Of a DNA stretch of 63,750 nucleotides, positions 34,516 to 43,182 are shown piece by piece. Each line of letters starts with the position of its first letter. The stretch's first letter is position 1. Both the position numbers and the translations under genes were made by a program. The stretch is from Methylobacterium sp. GXS13 (GTDB lineage: Bacteria; Pseudomonadota; Alphaproteobacteria; Rhizobiales; Beijerinckiaceae): NCBI RefSeq assembly GCF_001455965.1, contig NZ_LKKO01000040.1, positions 1 to 63,750 of the forward strand, written 5' to 3'. The notes beneath the pieces were generated by a model. The model did not search any database. It saw nothing but the letters and a program-made list of their open reading frames with translations, and had not been told where the DNA came from.

Positions 34516-35307
34516 ATGCGCGCCCTCTACTCAGCCGCCACCGGGATGGCGGCCCAGGAACTGAACGTCCAGGTCATCTCCAACAACATCGCGAACCTGC
34601 GCACCACCGGCTACAAGCGCCAGCAGGTCCACTTCCAGGATCTGCTCTACCAGAACCTGCGCCGGGCCGGCTCCTCGACGTCCGAGCAGAACACCCAGCT
34701 CCCCGCCGGCCTCGCGCTCGGCTCGGGCGTGAAGACCACCTCGACCGCCCGCGTCATGTCACAGGGCACGCTGAGCTCGACCGAGAAGGATTACGACGTC
34801 GCGGTCCGCGGCGAGGGCTTCTTCCGGGTCACGCTGCCGGACGGCCGCACCGCCTATTCCCGAGACGGCTCCTTCGACCTGTCGGCCACGGGCCAGCTCG
34901 TCACCCGCGACGGATACCTACTCGATCCGGCGATCACCGTGCCGCAGACCGCGACCGCGGTGACGATCAGCGCCACAGGTGCCGTCCAGGCGACGCTGCC
35001 CGGGCAGACCGCGCCGCAGGCGCTCGGGCAGTTCCAGCTGTCGCGCTTCGTCAACAAGGTCGGCCTCGAATCGATCGGCGACAACCTGTTCATCGAGACC
35101 GCGGCCTCGGGGCCGGCGATCAGCGGCCTGCCGGGAGCGGAAGGGTTCGGTAACCTTCAGCAGAGTTATTTGGAAGAGGCGAACGTCAACGCCGTCACCG
35201 AGATCTCGTCCCTGATCGCCGCCCAACGTGCCTACGAGATGAACTCGAAGGTCGTGACCGCCGCCGATCAGATGCTCTCCACCACCTCGCAGATGTTCCG
35301 CAGCTGA
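34516..35307 (+). CDS. flgG: flagellar distal rod protein FlgG
   Basis: A 263-residue distal rod subunit. N-terminus ALYSAATGMAAQELNVQVIS and NIANLRTTGYKRQ, and C-terminus YLEEANVNAVTEISSLIAAQ RAYEMNSKVVTAADQM, match FlgG almost word for word; length is the family norm (about 260). ATG at 34516 follows an AGGAGGG eight bases upstream. It lies 14 bases after flgF and 34 bases before flgA. Confidence 0.96.
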   Translation: MRALYSAATGMAAQELNVQVISNNIANLRTTGYKRQQVHFQDLLYQNLRRAGSSTSEQNTQLPAGLALGSGVKTTSTARVMSQGTLSSTEKDYDVAVRGEGFFRVTLPDGRTAYSRDGSFDLSATGQLVTRDGYLLDPAITVPQTATAVTISATGAVQATLPGQTAPQALGQFQLSRFVNKVGLESIGDNLFIETAASGPAISGLPGAEGFGNLQQSYLEEANVNAVTEISSLIAAQRAYEMNSKVVTAADQMLSTTSQMFRS

Positions 35308-35341
35308 CCGCGCGTCCTGCCCTCATTTCAGGTCTCCGCTC

Positions 35342-36499
35342 ATGTATGCTGGCCTCCATCCCGACACGGCCTTCGCCGATCTGCCCCTTGTCAGCACGGC
35401 GGCGGACGAGAGCGACCTCAGCCCGATCGTCCGACGGGACCGCCCGCGGGTGGCCGCCCCCGGCGCCGCGGTGCTGCTGCGCGCAGCGCTCGCTTTCATG
35501 ACCTTCGCGGCCATCGGCGCGCTGGCGATCCCCGCCATGGCCGAGCCCGGTGTGCAGCAGGCCCAGACGCAGAAGGCCCAGCCGCGGCTGCGCGGCGACG
35601 TGACGGCGCGGGGCGATGTTCTGGCCCTGGCCGACCTCATCGAGGGCGCACCCGACTCGCTGGCCGCCCGACCTCTGTTCCGCTCGCCGGCTTTGGGCGC
35701 CACCGGGACGATCCAAACTCGCCGCATCGCCGATGCGGCCGCCGCCCTGGGCATTACCGGACTGGAAACCGGGGGCCGGATGCAGATCGCCGTGCAGCGC
35801 GCCGCCCGGCGCCTGGGGCCGCCGGATCTGGAGGCGGCACTCAAGCGCGGCCTGGAATCCGGCTACGGCCTCGATCCAAGCAGCGTCGCTGTTCGCTTCG
35901 ACGGCGACGGCCCGACCCTGCTGGCGCCCATCGACCTCGCCGGTCAGGCCACCGCCCTCGACCTGACCTACGATCCGCGCTCGCGTCGAGTCTCGGGCCT
36001 CGTGAGCCTGGGCGAGCGGCAGGCCTCGCTGCGGGTCTCGGGCGTCGTGATCGAGCTGCGTGAGGTGGCGGTGCTGACCCGGGCGCTCAACCGCGGCGAC
36101 CCGGTGCGCGAAGGCGACCTGGTCGTCGAGCGCCGCCCCCGCGAGGCGGTGGCGAGCGACGTACAGCTCGGCGGCGCCACGGTCGTGGGCGAAGTCGCCC
36201 AGCACCCGCTCCCGGCCGGCACGGTGCTGCGGGTTTCCGACACCGCCCTGCCGGAGCTCGTCGCCCGGGGCGAGAGCGTGACCATCGTGTACGAGACCGC
36301 CAGCGTCAGCCTGTCGATGCGCGGCCTCGCCAACGAAGCTGGCCGTATGGGCGCCGTCGTCAACGTCGTGAACGTCGCCTCGAAGAAGGTCCTCCAGGCC
36401 ACCGTGATCGGACCGGGCCGGGTCTCGGTCGGGCCTGGCCCGGTGGCCCAGCAGAGCGCCGGCACCCCGCAAGTCCAGGCGACGGCGTCCCTGCGCTGA
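35342..36499 (+). CDS. flgA: flagellar P-ring assembly chaperone FlgA
   Basis: A 385-residue periplasmic chaperone for P-ring (FlgI) assembly. The C-terminal SAF/FlgA core is clear: LTRALNRGDPVREGDLVVER, AVASDVQLGGATVVGEVAQH PLPAGTVLR and GESVTIVYETASVSLSMRGL ANEAGRMG. It is longer than enteric FlgA (about 220) because of an extra N-terminal half. The first 45 residues precede a signal-peptide-like segment (AAVLLRAALAFMTFAAIGAL), so the true start could be the ATG at 35498 or another internal start. Confidence 0.88.
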   Translation: MYAGLHPDTAFADLPLVSTAADESDLSPIVRRDRPRVAAPGAAVLLRAALAFMTFAAIGALAIPAMAEPGVQQAQTQKAQPRLRGDVTARGDVLALADLIEGAPDSLAARPLFRSPALGATGTIQTRRIADAAAALGITGLETGGRMQIAVQRAARRLGPPDLEAALKRGLESGYGLDPSSVAVRFDGDGPTLLAPIDLAGQATALDLTYDPRSRRVSGLVSLGERQASLRVSGVVIELREVAVLTRALNRGDPVREGDLVVERRPREAVASDVQLGGATVVGEVAQHPLPAGTVLRVSDTALPELVARGESVTIVYETASVSLSMRGLANEAGRMGAVVNVVNVASKKVLQATVIGPGRVSVGPGPVAQQSAGTPQVQATASLR

Positions 36500-36511
36500 T
36501 CGCCCTTATCG

Positions 36512-37282
36512 ATGCGTCAACGAGTTTCCCCGATGGCCAGTCGCCTTGTCCTGAACCCGCTCGTTGCCGCGCTCATCGCCGGCGCGCTGGGCGCCTGCAA
36601 CACCGCCGACCGGCTGTCCCAGGTCGGCGCGACCCCGGCCCTGTCGGCGATCGAGGATCCCACGACCCAGCCCGGCTACAAGCCGGTCCGGATGCCGATG
36701 CCCGACGTGCAGCCGGTCTCCTACGCGCCGAACTCGCTTTGGCGCACCGGCTCCCGAGCATTCTTCAAGGACCAGCGGGCCGCCCGGCTCGGCGATCTCC
36801 TGACCGTGAAGGTCAACGTCACCGATCAAGCCAACATCAGCAACGAAACCAAACGGTCCCGGGCCAATACAGAGAGCTTCGGCCTGCCGAATGCGCTTGG
36901 GTTGGAGAACAACGCGCTCGGCAAATCCTTCGGTGTCGGCAGCACGGCGCTGCTGGCCGCGACCTCGGCGACCGCCAATGACGGCGCCGGCTCTGTTCAG
37001 CGCGCCGAGACCGTGACGACCAATGTCGCCGCGGTGGTCACCCAGGTCCTGCCCAACGGCAACCTCGTTGTCGAGGGCAAGCAGGAGATCCGGGTGAACT
37101 TCGAGGTCCGCGAGATGGTGGTGGCCGGCGTCGTCCGGCCGGAGGATATCGAATCCGACAACACCATCGACTCGACCAAGATCGCTCAGGCCCGGATCGC
37201 CTATGGCGGCCGCGGCCAGATCACCGACGTGCAGCAACCCCGTTACGGCCAGCAGATCGTGGATATCCTGCTGCCGTTCTGA
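36512..37282 (+). CDS. flgH: flagellar L-ring lipoprotein FlgH
   Basis: A 256-residue outer-membrane lipoprotein forming the L ring. Lipobox AGALGAC near 23-29 (cysteine acylation). Core motifs: SLWRTGSRAFFKDQRAARLGDLLTVKVN split across 75-103, VTTNVAAVVTQVLPNGNLVV EGKQEIRVNFE and the C-terminal GGRGQITDVQQPRYGQQIVD. ATG at 36533 is an alternative start, immediately before the signal sequence. Last gene of the flgF operon here; flgI is not in the window next to it. Confidence 0.94.
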   Translation: MRQRVSPMASRLVLNPLVAALIAGALGACNTADRLSQVGATPALSAIEDPTTQPGYKPVRMPMPDVQPVSYAPNSLWRTGSRAFFKDQRAARLGDLLTVKVNVTDQANISNETKRSRANTESFGLPNALGLENNALGKSFGVGSTALLAATSATANDGAGSVQRAETVTTNVAAVVTQVLPNGNLVVEGKQEIRVNFEVREMVVAGVVRPEDIESDNTIDSTKIAQARIAYGGRGQITDVQQPRYGQQIVDILLPF

Positions 37283-37288
37283 GGCGCG

Positions 37289-38587
37289 TCAGTTCGGCTC
37301 CTCCGGCTCCGGCCCGCGGGTCACGTCGAGACCTGTGCCGGCACCAGCCGGAGGGCCGACCTTCACCGGTGTGCCGGTGCGGGCGGATTCGTAGATCGCC
37401 TCCATCAGTACCTGGTCCTGCAGCCCCTCCTCGCCGGGGGTGCGGGGGCGCAGGTTCTCCTGGATGCACCGGGAGAAGTGGTCGATCTCCAGGGCGAACT
37501 GGTTCTTCGGGCTCAGAACTTTCTCGTCGCGGGCGCCGGACTTGCCGTCGCGGTGAGAGATGAACAGGCGCTGGCCCTCGTACGCGAAGGCGTTCTGCAG
37601 ATCGACCGCGGCGTTGCCGGTGTGCAGCGTCAGGCTGCGCGCCTCGTAGACGCCGTAGCTCGACGTGCATTGCGCGATCACGCCGGACGGGAAGTGCATC
37701 GTGAAGCTCACCGTCTCCTCGACCTCGCGGAACTTCGGATCGTCGGGCGGCGAATGGATCTGGGCCTGGATCAGGTCCGGCTCCTCACCGAGGACCGCCC
37801 GGGTGGTGTTGAGACAGTAGAGCCCGATATCCGGCAGGGAGCCGCCGCCCGCGAGCGCCTTCTTGAGCCGCCACTGCTCCGGCAGCCCGGTTGTTTGACC
37901 GTTGAACGCCTGGATCATCCGCGGGCGCCCGAACTCGCCCGAGCGGGCGAGCTTGATCACCGCGCGGTTGTGCGGCTCGTACTGGCAGCGATAGGCAATC
38001 ATCAGCTTGACGTTGGCCTGGTTACAGGCCGCGATCATGTCACGACACTCCTGCGACGCCACCGCCATCGGCTTCTCGCACAGCACCTGCTTGCCAGCTG
38101 CCGCCGCGGCCAGGACGTTCTCCCGGTGCACGCTGTTGGGCGTCACGATGTAAACCGCCTGGATTGCGGGATTGGCCTTGAGCCGATCCCACTCGTCGTA
38201 GCCGTAGACGGCATCATCCGGCAGGCCGTATTGCCGAGCTACGAGCCTGGCCTTGTCGGGGGTGCCCGACATCACCGCGGCGAGACGCGAACGCTTGGCT
38301 GCCCCGAACGCCGGAAGGATCTCGTCGAGGCTCAGACGCCCGAGGCCGACCACGCAGTAGCCGATGCGCTGACCCGGGGGCTGGGGCGCCGGGCTTGGCG
38401 CCGGCGGGCGATCGGCCGGACCTCGCCAGTTCGGAAACATCACGCGCCCGCCTTGGACCGCGCCGGTATCAGCCGGAACCGCGGGACCGGGCTGGGCCGC
38501 CTGGGCCGCGCCGCCGAGGCTGGCACCGGCCAAGGCGCCCCCGGCCGCCAAGAGATTGCGTCGTGAGAGTCGGATGTCGTCCGCCAT
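37289..38587 (-). CDS. Tat-exported Gfo/Idh/MocA family oxidoreductase
   Basis: A 432-residue NAD(P)-dependent oxidoreductase resembling glucose-fructose oxidoreductase. Twin-arginine signal LSRRNLLAAGGALAGASLGG at 7-26, a Pro-rich spacer, then the Rossmann domain (GYCVVGLGRLSLDEILPAF), VYIVTPNSVHRENVLAAAAA, the family EKPMA motif, and the substrate domain with GGGSLPDIGLYCLN. Exported members carry a bound cofactor across the membrane. Substrate unknown, probably a sugar or polyol. It converges on flgH six bases away but is unrelated to the flagellum. Confidence 0.87.
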   Translation of the reverse strand: MADDIRLSRRNLLAAGGALAGASLGGAAQAAQPGPAVPADTGAVQGGRVMFPNWRGPADRPPAPSPAPQPPGQRIGYCVVGLGRLSLDEILPAFGAAKRSRLAAVMSGTPDKARLVARQYGLPDDAVYGYDEWDRLKANPAIQAVYIVTPNSVHRENVLAAAAAGKQVLCEKPMAVASQECRDMIAACNQANVKLMIAYRCQYEPHNRAVIKLARSGEFGRPRMIQAFNGQTTGLPEQWRLKKALAGGGSLPDIGLYCLNTTRAVLGEEPDLIQAQIHSPPDDPKFREVEETVSFTMHFPSGVIAQCTSSYGVYEARSLTLHTGNAAVDLQNAFAYEGQRLFISHRDGKSGARDEKVLSPKNQFALEIDHFSRCIQENLRPRTPGEEGLQDQVLMEAIYESARTGTPVKVGPPAGAGTGLDVTRGPEPEEPN

Positions 38588-38670
38588 GAGCCTCGCCGTT
38601 CCGCTAAATCCGGGTCACGGCGCCGAATCGCCACGCCGTCGGGCGAGCGTCCGATATCGCTCCTGTCCCC

Positions 38671-39075
38671 TCAGTGAACGCAGTCCAGCATCCGGTCGTT
38701 TCCACTAAGAAGCGCGGCGCGCAGACGCGTGACTTCGGCTTCGCGATCGGCGAGCCGGCGGACGATCGCTTCCGGCGTGTTTGCCGCCCGCGTCGCCTCG
38801 AAACCGATGCCGATCACGGTGGCGGTCCGCCAAGCCACGAAGGCCCGCCGGATCTCATTGCGAGAGGGTATGAACAGATCGAAGCAGTCCGGTAGCGTGG
38901 CCATGGGCGGGACACCGAGTTTCGCACCACCAAGCGAGACGTCGCGCACCACGCAATCGATTTCCGGCAGAAAGGCGGCGACCCGGACACGTCCGCCGAA
39001 ACAGACGCGGCGGCGGGCGGTTTGACGACGCTCGGTCACGATCGCTGTCCTCAGGCTATAGGTCGCTTCGATCAA
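38671..39075 (-). CDS. PilZ domain protein
   Basis: A 134-residue cytoplasmic protein. ERRQTARRRV at about 15-24 provides the RxxxR half of the c-di-GMP site and DVSLGGAKLGV the (D/N)xSxxG half, with an intact FVAWRTATVIGIGFEA strand pair. The last 30 residues form a helix (VRRLADREAEVTRLRAALLS). It probably binds cyclic di-GMP; its proximity to flagellar genes suggests motility control but is only positional. Confidence 0.85.
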   Translation of the reverse strand: MIEATYSLRTAIVTERRQTARRRVCFGGRVRVAAFLPEIDCVVRDVSLGGAKLGVPPMATLPDCFDLFIPSRNEIRRAFVAWRTATVIGIGFEATRAANTPEAIVRRLADREAEVTRLRAALLSGNDRMLDCVH

Positions 39076-39151
39076 TCGCTCGACAACCTCATTCGAGCCT
39101 AGATGGTGCTGTTAGGTCCACCTTAACCTTCGGTTTACCTTAATCCTGTGG

Positions 39152-39910
39152 TCAGGCTGGGGGCGGCGGATCCGGTGCCTCGACTTCGCCGCGACGCTGG
39201 AGCTGGAGGGCGACGAACCAGCACAGAGAGGCCCAGGCCGCACCGATGCACCAACCGGCCACCACGTCGCTCGGCCAGTGCACGCCGAGATAGATTCTGC
39301 TGAGCCCGACGAGCAGGGTGAGGCCAACACCAAGTCCGAGCACCAGAGCCTTCGCGCGCCGGTTGCGGTCGATCCGGGCGACCAGCGTCGCCAGGGTCAG
39401 GTAGGCAATCGCCGACATCGTGGCATGGCCGCTTGGGAAGCTCGCGGTGAACACCTCCATACCGTGGGGCACGAGATCCGGCCGCGGTCGTTGGTAGAAG
39501 AGCTTCAGCACCGTCGAAACCAGTTCGCCGCCGCCCACCGCGGCGAGTACGAACACGCCAATCCGACGCCTCCCGGACACCGCCAGGTAGGCCGCCACCG
39601 CGCAGGTCAGGAACAGCACTGTGAAGACGCTGCCGAGCCCGGTGATGTCGCGCATCGTCTCCTCGAGCCAGGGCGGCCCGATCGGGTCGGAGAGATCGGC
39701 CGGGTTGCGCAGGGCGAGCAGGATCTTGCGGTCGAGCGCGGCGGTCGAGCCCTCGCCGACCTCGTGAGCGAGATAGAAAAAGCCGTAGCCGAGGATGCTG
39801 ACGCCCAGGAGGGCGACCAACGGACCGACTTCGTTCAACCGCAGGCGCAGCCAGACGGCCATTGCCCGCCCGGTGAGCGGATTGTGCTGCAAGCCACCCG
39901 GCGCCCTCAT
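39152..39910 (-). CDS. PAP2-family membrane phosphatase
   Basis: A 252-residue membrane protein with about six helices. The three PAP2 motifs are KLFYQRPRP (KxxxxxxRP), SFPSGHAT (PSGH) and SRIYLGVHWPSDV (SRx5Hx3D). It would dephosphorylate a lipid such as undecaprenyl diphosphate or phosphatidate on the periplasmic face. ATG at 39910 is used because GGGGAG lies eight bases upstream; a longer frame overlaps the 2H phosphoesterase gene. Confidence 0.9.
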   Translation of the reverse strand: MRAPGGLQHNPLTGRAMAVWLRLRLNEVGPLVALLGVSILGYGFFYLAHEVGEGSTAALDRKILLALRNPADLSDPIGPPWLEETMRDITGLGSVFTVLFLTCAVAAYLAVSGRRRIGVFVLAAVGGGELVSTVLKLFYQRPRPDLVPHGMEVFTASFPSGHATMSAIAYLTLATLVARIDRNRRAKALVLGLGVGLTLLVGLSRIYLGVHWPSDVVAGWCIGAAWASLCWFVALQLQRRGEVEAPDPPPPA

Positions 39911-39941
39911 GGCGCTCTCTCCCCAGTCAGCGTGAGAACCA

Positions 39942-40472
39942 TCAGGCATTCTCCCCGAAGGCCAGCGTAGCGACGGCCTCCCAGGGGCCGCCCAGATAGC
40001 GCCACAGCCGGGTAGCCGGCGCCGTGAAGTGGAACGGCGTGAACCCGGTGGCCAAATCGGCGTGGAGCGCACGCGCCTTGTCGGGGGCAACCTTGTTCTG
40101 CACCGTCACGTGGGGGCGCCAGCCCTGCTGATCCTGCGGGGTGAGGAAGGGCTCGAAGGTCTTGGCGAGCCGAGTCCGGAAGTTCGACAGCGAAGAGGAA
40201 TCGAGGACGTAGGCGACACCCCGCCCTGTGAAGCGCAAGCCCGTGACGGCGACCTCCGGGGCCGGCACCGTACGGGCCAGGGTCGTCACGGCCTCGATCA
40301 CGCCGCGCTCCCGATCCCCCGGCAGGTGGTGGAACAGGGTCGCGTGGGCCGGGATGAAGTTCAGGGCCTCGGGAAAGTGGCGCCGCCGCTCGCCATCGAA
40401 GCGCGCGAAGGTCGGATCGTCGAAAGCCAGGGTCAGGATCAGGGGGGCCGCGTCATGCATGCAAGGCGACAT
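39942..40472 (-). CDS. 2'-5' RNA ligase-like 2H phosphoesterase
   Basis: A 176-residue cytoplasmic protein of the 2H superfamily. The paired H-x-T motifs are HATLFHHLP near 43 and HVTVQNKV near 120, around the usual bilobal fold. Relatives act on cyclic 2',3' or 2'-5' phosphodiesters in RNA ends or nucleotides. It lies 31 bases before the PAP2 gene and 15 bases after the SPL-like gene, so the three may be co-transcribed without an evident common role. Confidence 0.85.
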   Translation of the reverse strand: MSPCMHDAAPLILTLAFDDPTFARFDGERRRHFPEALNFIPAHATLFHHLPGDRERGVIEAVTTLARTVPAPEVAVTGLRFTGRGVAYVLDSSSLSNFRTRLAKTFEPFLTPQDQQGWRPHVTVQNKVAPDKARALHADLATGFTPFHFTAPATRLWRYLGGPWEAVATLAFGENA

Positions 40473-40487
40473 GGCGCCTGAACCCAC

Positions 40488-41612
40488 TCAGGTCCAGTAC
40501 AGCACCCGCGCAGCCGGCAGATCGCGGGCCAGGCAATCCGTGAGATGCGTGCGCATCGCCTGCATCAACGGCTTCGGGAAGACATGTTTTACCGTACCGA
40601 ACTTGGTGCGCTTCTCGACGCGGTCAGCTTCGTCCAGGGGCAGGTCCGAGCCGGGATACCAGGCACGCAAGACCGTCTTCGAGATCGGCGTGAACCGATG
40701 GGTGATGAGTTCTGCGGTGAGGTCCAGATCGGGGATTCCGGCGAGCGCGTCGGCGGCGTCGCGGATCAGGCCGGCATAGGCGGCCTCCCAATTGGCAACC
40801 GGAATGATCGGCGCGATGGTCAGCCCCACCGGATATCCGGCCCGCGCCATCGCACCCATCGCGGAGAGACGCGCGTCGAGCGGATCCGTGCCGCCCTCGT
40901 AACGGGCGGCCGGCCGGGCGTTGACCGAGAAGCGGATGCGCGTGCGCCGGTTGTGCGGCAGGTCAAGGAGCGGCGCGACAGCAGCGAACTTCGTAGTGAA
41001 GCGCAGTTGCACAGGCGCGTCCCAGGCGCCGAAATGCCGGATCGCTGCCGAGAGGGAGCCGGTGAGGTGCTCGATCCCCAGCGGGTCGGTGTAGCAAGAG
41101 GCCTCGAAGGTCGTGCCTTCATGCGCACGCTCGACCGAAGCCGAGGTCACGGCGCCCTGGCCGGCATAGGCGGCAAGGTTGTCCAGGATCGCGTCGAGAT
41201 TGGCATAGGCGCGGGTGACCGGAGGACCCTGGAGCGAACCGGCGAGGTAGCAATACTGGCAGTGGGCCGGGCATCCTTCCGCCAGGTCGAAGCGCCAGTC
41301 GGCCGAGGGCGGGATCGGCTGGAGCCTGAGCTTGGTCGGCGGCGCCACCGTGATGGCGAGGGTCGCCTTGGCGGCAATGTAGGCCCGGCGCGGATCGGCG
41401 TCGCGCAGGCCGGTCAAGCGGTTGGCCGAAAGCCGCTCCACAGGTAGCCCCATCGCCTCGGCGCGCGCCACCATGGCCCGCCCATGCGCGAAATCCAGCG
41501 CGGACGGGGTCACCAGAACCCGGCGGGGATGCCACAGCCGACCCGGACGGGGACGTTCCGAATCGGGGCGTTCGGTCGGCAGGGCGGGCATCAGGGCTGG
41601 GGACGACGACAT
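40488..41612 (-). CDS. spore-photoproduct-lyase-like radical SAM protein
   Basis: A 374-residue radical SAM enzyme. The [4Fe-4S] motif is C114-x3-C118-x2-C121 in EGCPAHCQYCYL. Downstream SCYTDPLGIEHLTGSLSAAI has a conserved cysteine, and VQLRFTTKFAAVAPLL and RFSVNARPAARYEGG match the SPL family. True SPL repairs the spore photoproduct thymine dimer; alphaproteobacteria make no spores, so the substrate of this homologue is unknown though DNA photoproduct repair is reasonable. Full length. Confidence 0.85.
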   Translation of the reverse strand: MSSSPALMPALPTERPDSERPRPGRLWHPRRVLVTPSALDFAHGRAMVARAEAMGLPVERLSANRLTGLRDADPRRAYIAAKATLAITVAPPTKLRLQPIPPSADWRFDLAEGCPAHCQYCYLAGSLQGPPVTRAYANLDAILDNLAAYAGQGAVTSASVERAHEGTTFEASCYTDPLGIEHLTGSLSAAIRHFGAWDAPVQLRFTTKFAAVAPLLDLPHNRRTRIRFSVNARPAARYEGGTDPLDARLSAMGAMARAGYPVGLTIAPIIPVANWEAAYAGLIRDAADALAGIPDLDLTAELITHRFTPISKTVLRAWYPGSDLPLDEADRVEKRTKFGTVKHVFPKPLMQAMRTHLTDCLARDLPAARVLYWT

Positions 41613-41785
41613 GCTTGTCGAACGCAGGCCCTCCGCGTCGGGTCCGCCCCAAGCGTCCGGGTGCGGTGCGGCCGAAGCGCTCGCCGCCGTCGCGGGGCTG
41701 GTTGGGCTCAGGCGAGCGTCCGACGCCCGCAGCTCGGAGCCGTTCCCGATTGCAAGCGGATCCGGAACAGATCTAAAGCACCGCC

Positions 41786-42727
41786 ATGGCTGCAGGCAGG
41801 GAGAGCGTACATGTCGGCCGCAACGGATGGCTGTTCCTCATCGGCGGCAGCAACCGCGTCATGGACCGCTACCGGGGCGGGCTACGGCACTGGCTGCTCC
41901 TGCGCGGCTGGACGCGGCTGATCGAAGCCCGGGCGCGCCGCGCCGAAAGCCTCGGGATCCGCTGCCTGCACGTGATCGTGCCAGAGAAGCTGTCCGTCTA
42001 CGACAACAAGGTCGAGGGGCTGCGCTACGCCCCGGCCAAGGCCTCGACCCGGCGCCTCGCCCGGCGCCTCGCCCGGCACCCGGCTTATCTCGATCAGCTC
42101 GGGCCCCTCCGCGCGGGTCGCGACGGCCCGACTCCGCTGTATCTGCGGACCGACACGCACTGGACCATCCAAGGCTGCCTCTTGGCCTATCGCGAGATCA
42201 TGCGTGCCCTCGGGGCGATCCCGCCGGCCGATATCGGGGCGCGGCCACAGATCGTCTCAGAGGCGATCATGGATCTCGGCGAGAAGCTCCGGGAGCGGCC
42301 GCGGGAACAGCTGGATCGGCTTATGCTGCAGCGCGACGCGAAACGTGTCGAGGTCGGCCCGATGCTCGCCGCCTACGAGGCGCAGGGGCGTGACCGGGAG
42401 GCGCATGTCGGCGCCCATGTCGTTTACCGGAACGAGACGGACGGCGCCGATCCGCGCCGTCTCGTTCTGTTCGGCGATTCCTGCGCGCATTTCGACCCGT
42501 TCCTGCTGACCGGGCTGCTGGCCGAGAGCTTTCGCGAGGTCCACTTCGTCTGGTCAACGAGCCTGGATTGGCACTACATCGAGCGCGTGCGTCCCGACAT
42601 CCTGCTGTTCGAGCTCGCCGAGCGCTTCCTGGCCCGGCTCCCGAAGGACGATTTCGACGTGGCGGTGGCGGGCCAGCGCGGAACCGGCGGGCGCGTGGCG
42701 CAGATGAGAGCTGCTCCCGCTCAGTAG
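41786..42727 (+). CDS. AlgX/AlgJ-like SGNH hydrolase-fold protein
   Basis: A 313-residue protein like alginate O-acetyltransferase AlgX/AlgJ. GRNGWLFLIGGSNRVMDRYR at the N-terminus, TDTHWT near 122-127 (Asp and His of the triad) and FGDSCAHFDPFL near 229 (nucleophile serine) keep the SGNH catalytic set. Normal members are periplasmic, but no signal peptide is visible here and no upstream start in frame provides one. It may act in the cytoplasm or depend on a partner such as an MBOAT protein not in this window. Confidence 0.78.
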   Translation: MAAGRESVHVGRNGWLFLIGGSNRVMDRYRGGLRHWLLLRGWTRLIEARARRAESLGIRCLHVIVPEKLSVYDNKVEGLRYAPAKASTRRLARRLARHPAYLDQLGPLRAGRDGPTPLYLRTDTHWTIQGCLLAYREIMRALGAIPPADIGARPQIVSEAIMDLGEKLRERPREQLDRLMLQRDAKRVEVGPMLAAYEAQGRDREAHVGAHVVYRNETDGADPRRLVLFGDSCAHFDPFLLTGLLAESFREVHFVWSTSLDWHYIERVRPDILLFELAERFLARLPKDDFDVAVAGQRGTGGRVAQMRAAPAQ

Positions 42728-42945
42728 ATCGCTGGATCCAGGCGCGCGAACTCGGTCACGCTCGCAGCCTGGTACTTGGCGAAGGATTCCGGCGCGCAAG
42801 CGATGCCGATCATCAGGAGGAGTAGCGTCGCCACACAGGCCAGCGTCGCTGTCACGAGGTCCGCGTGCCGCCGGAGGGTGTGGATGATCAGGCACCCCAG
42901 GGTGAACAGGGCCGCCTCTGCGACGGGCACCAGCGCGAACGACAT
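42721..42945 (-). CDS. small two-helix membrane protein
   Basis: A 74-residue protein with two predicted membrane helices (SFALVPVAEAALFTLGCLII and TATLACVATLLLLMIGIACA). The ATG at 42945 has GGAG seven bases upstream; the longer GTG-started frame has none. It ends tail to tail with the AlgX-like gene, overlapping it by seven bases. Function unknown. Confidence 0.5.
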   Translation of the reverse strand: MSFALVPVAEAALFTLGCLIIHTLRRHADLVTATLACVATLLLLMIGIACAPESFAKYQAASVTEFARLDPAIY

Positions 42946-43182
42946 CTTCCAGCTCCATCCAGTCTCCCACCGGGCCAAAGCCTTCGCGAGCACGCACCGG
43001 CAGGCGGGTGTCGCCTAGATGGCCGATTATGCTGCACTGCAATAGAAGGGGTCGCGCAAACCAGCGTTGCACGCGGCTCTTGAGCGCAGCGCACCAGGGA
43101 TTGATCGTCCCGCGCATGGCCCTTTCCCCGCGGCGCCGGCCTCCCATCTGGCCTCAATCGCCATTTGCAACAGGATACGACC

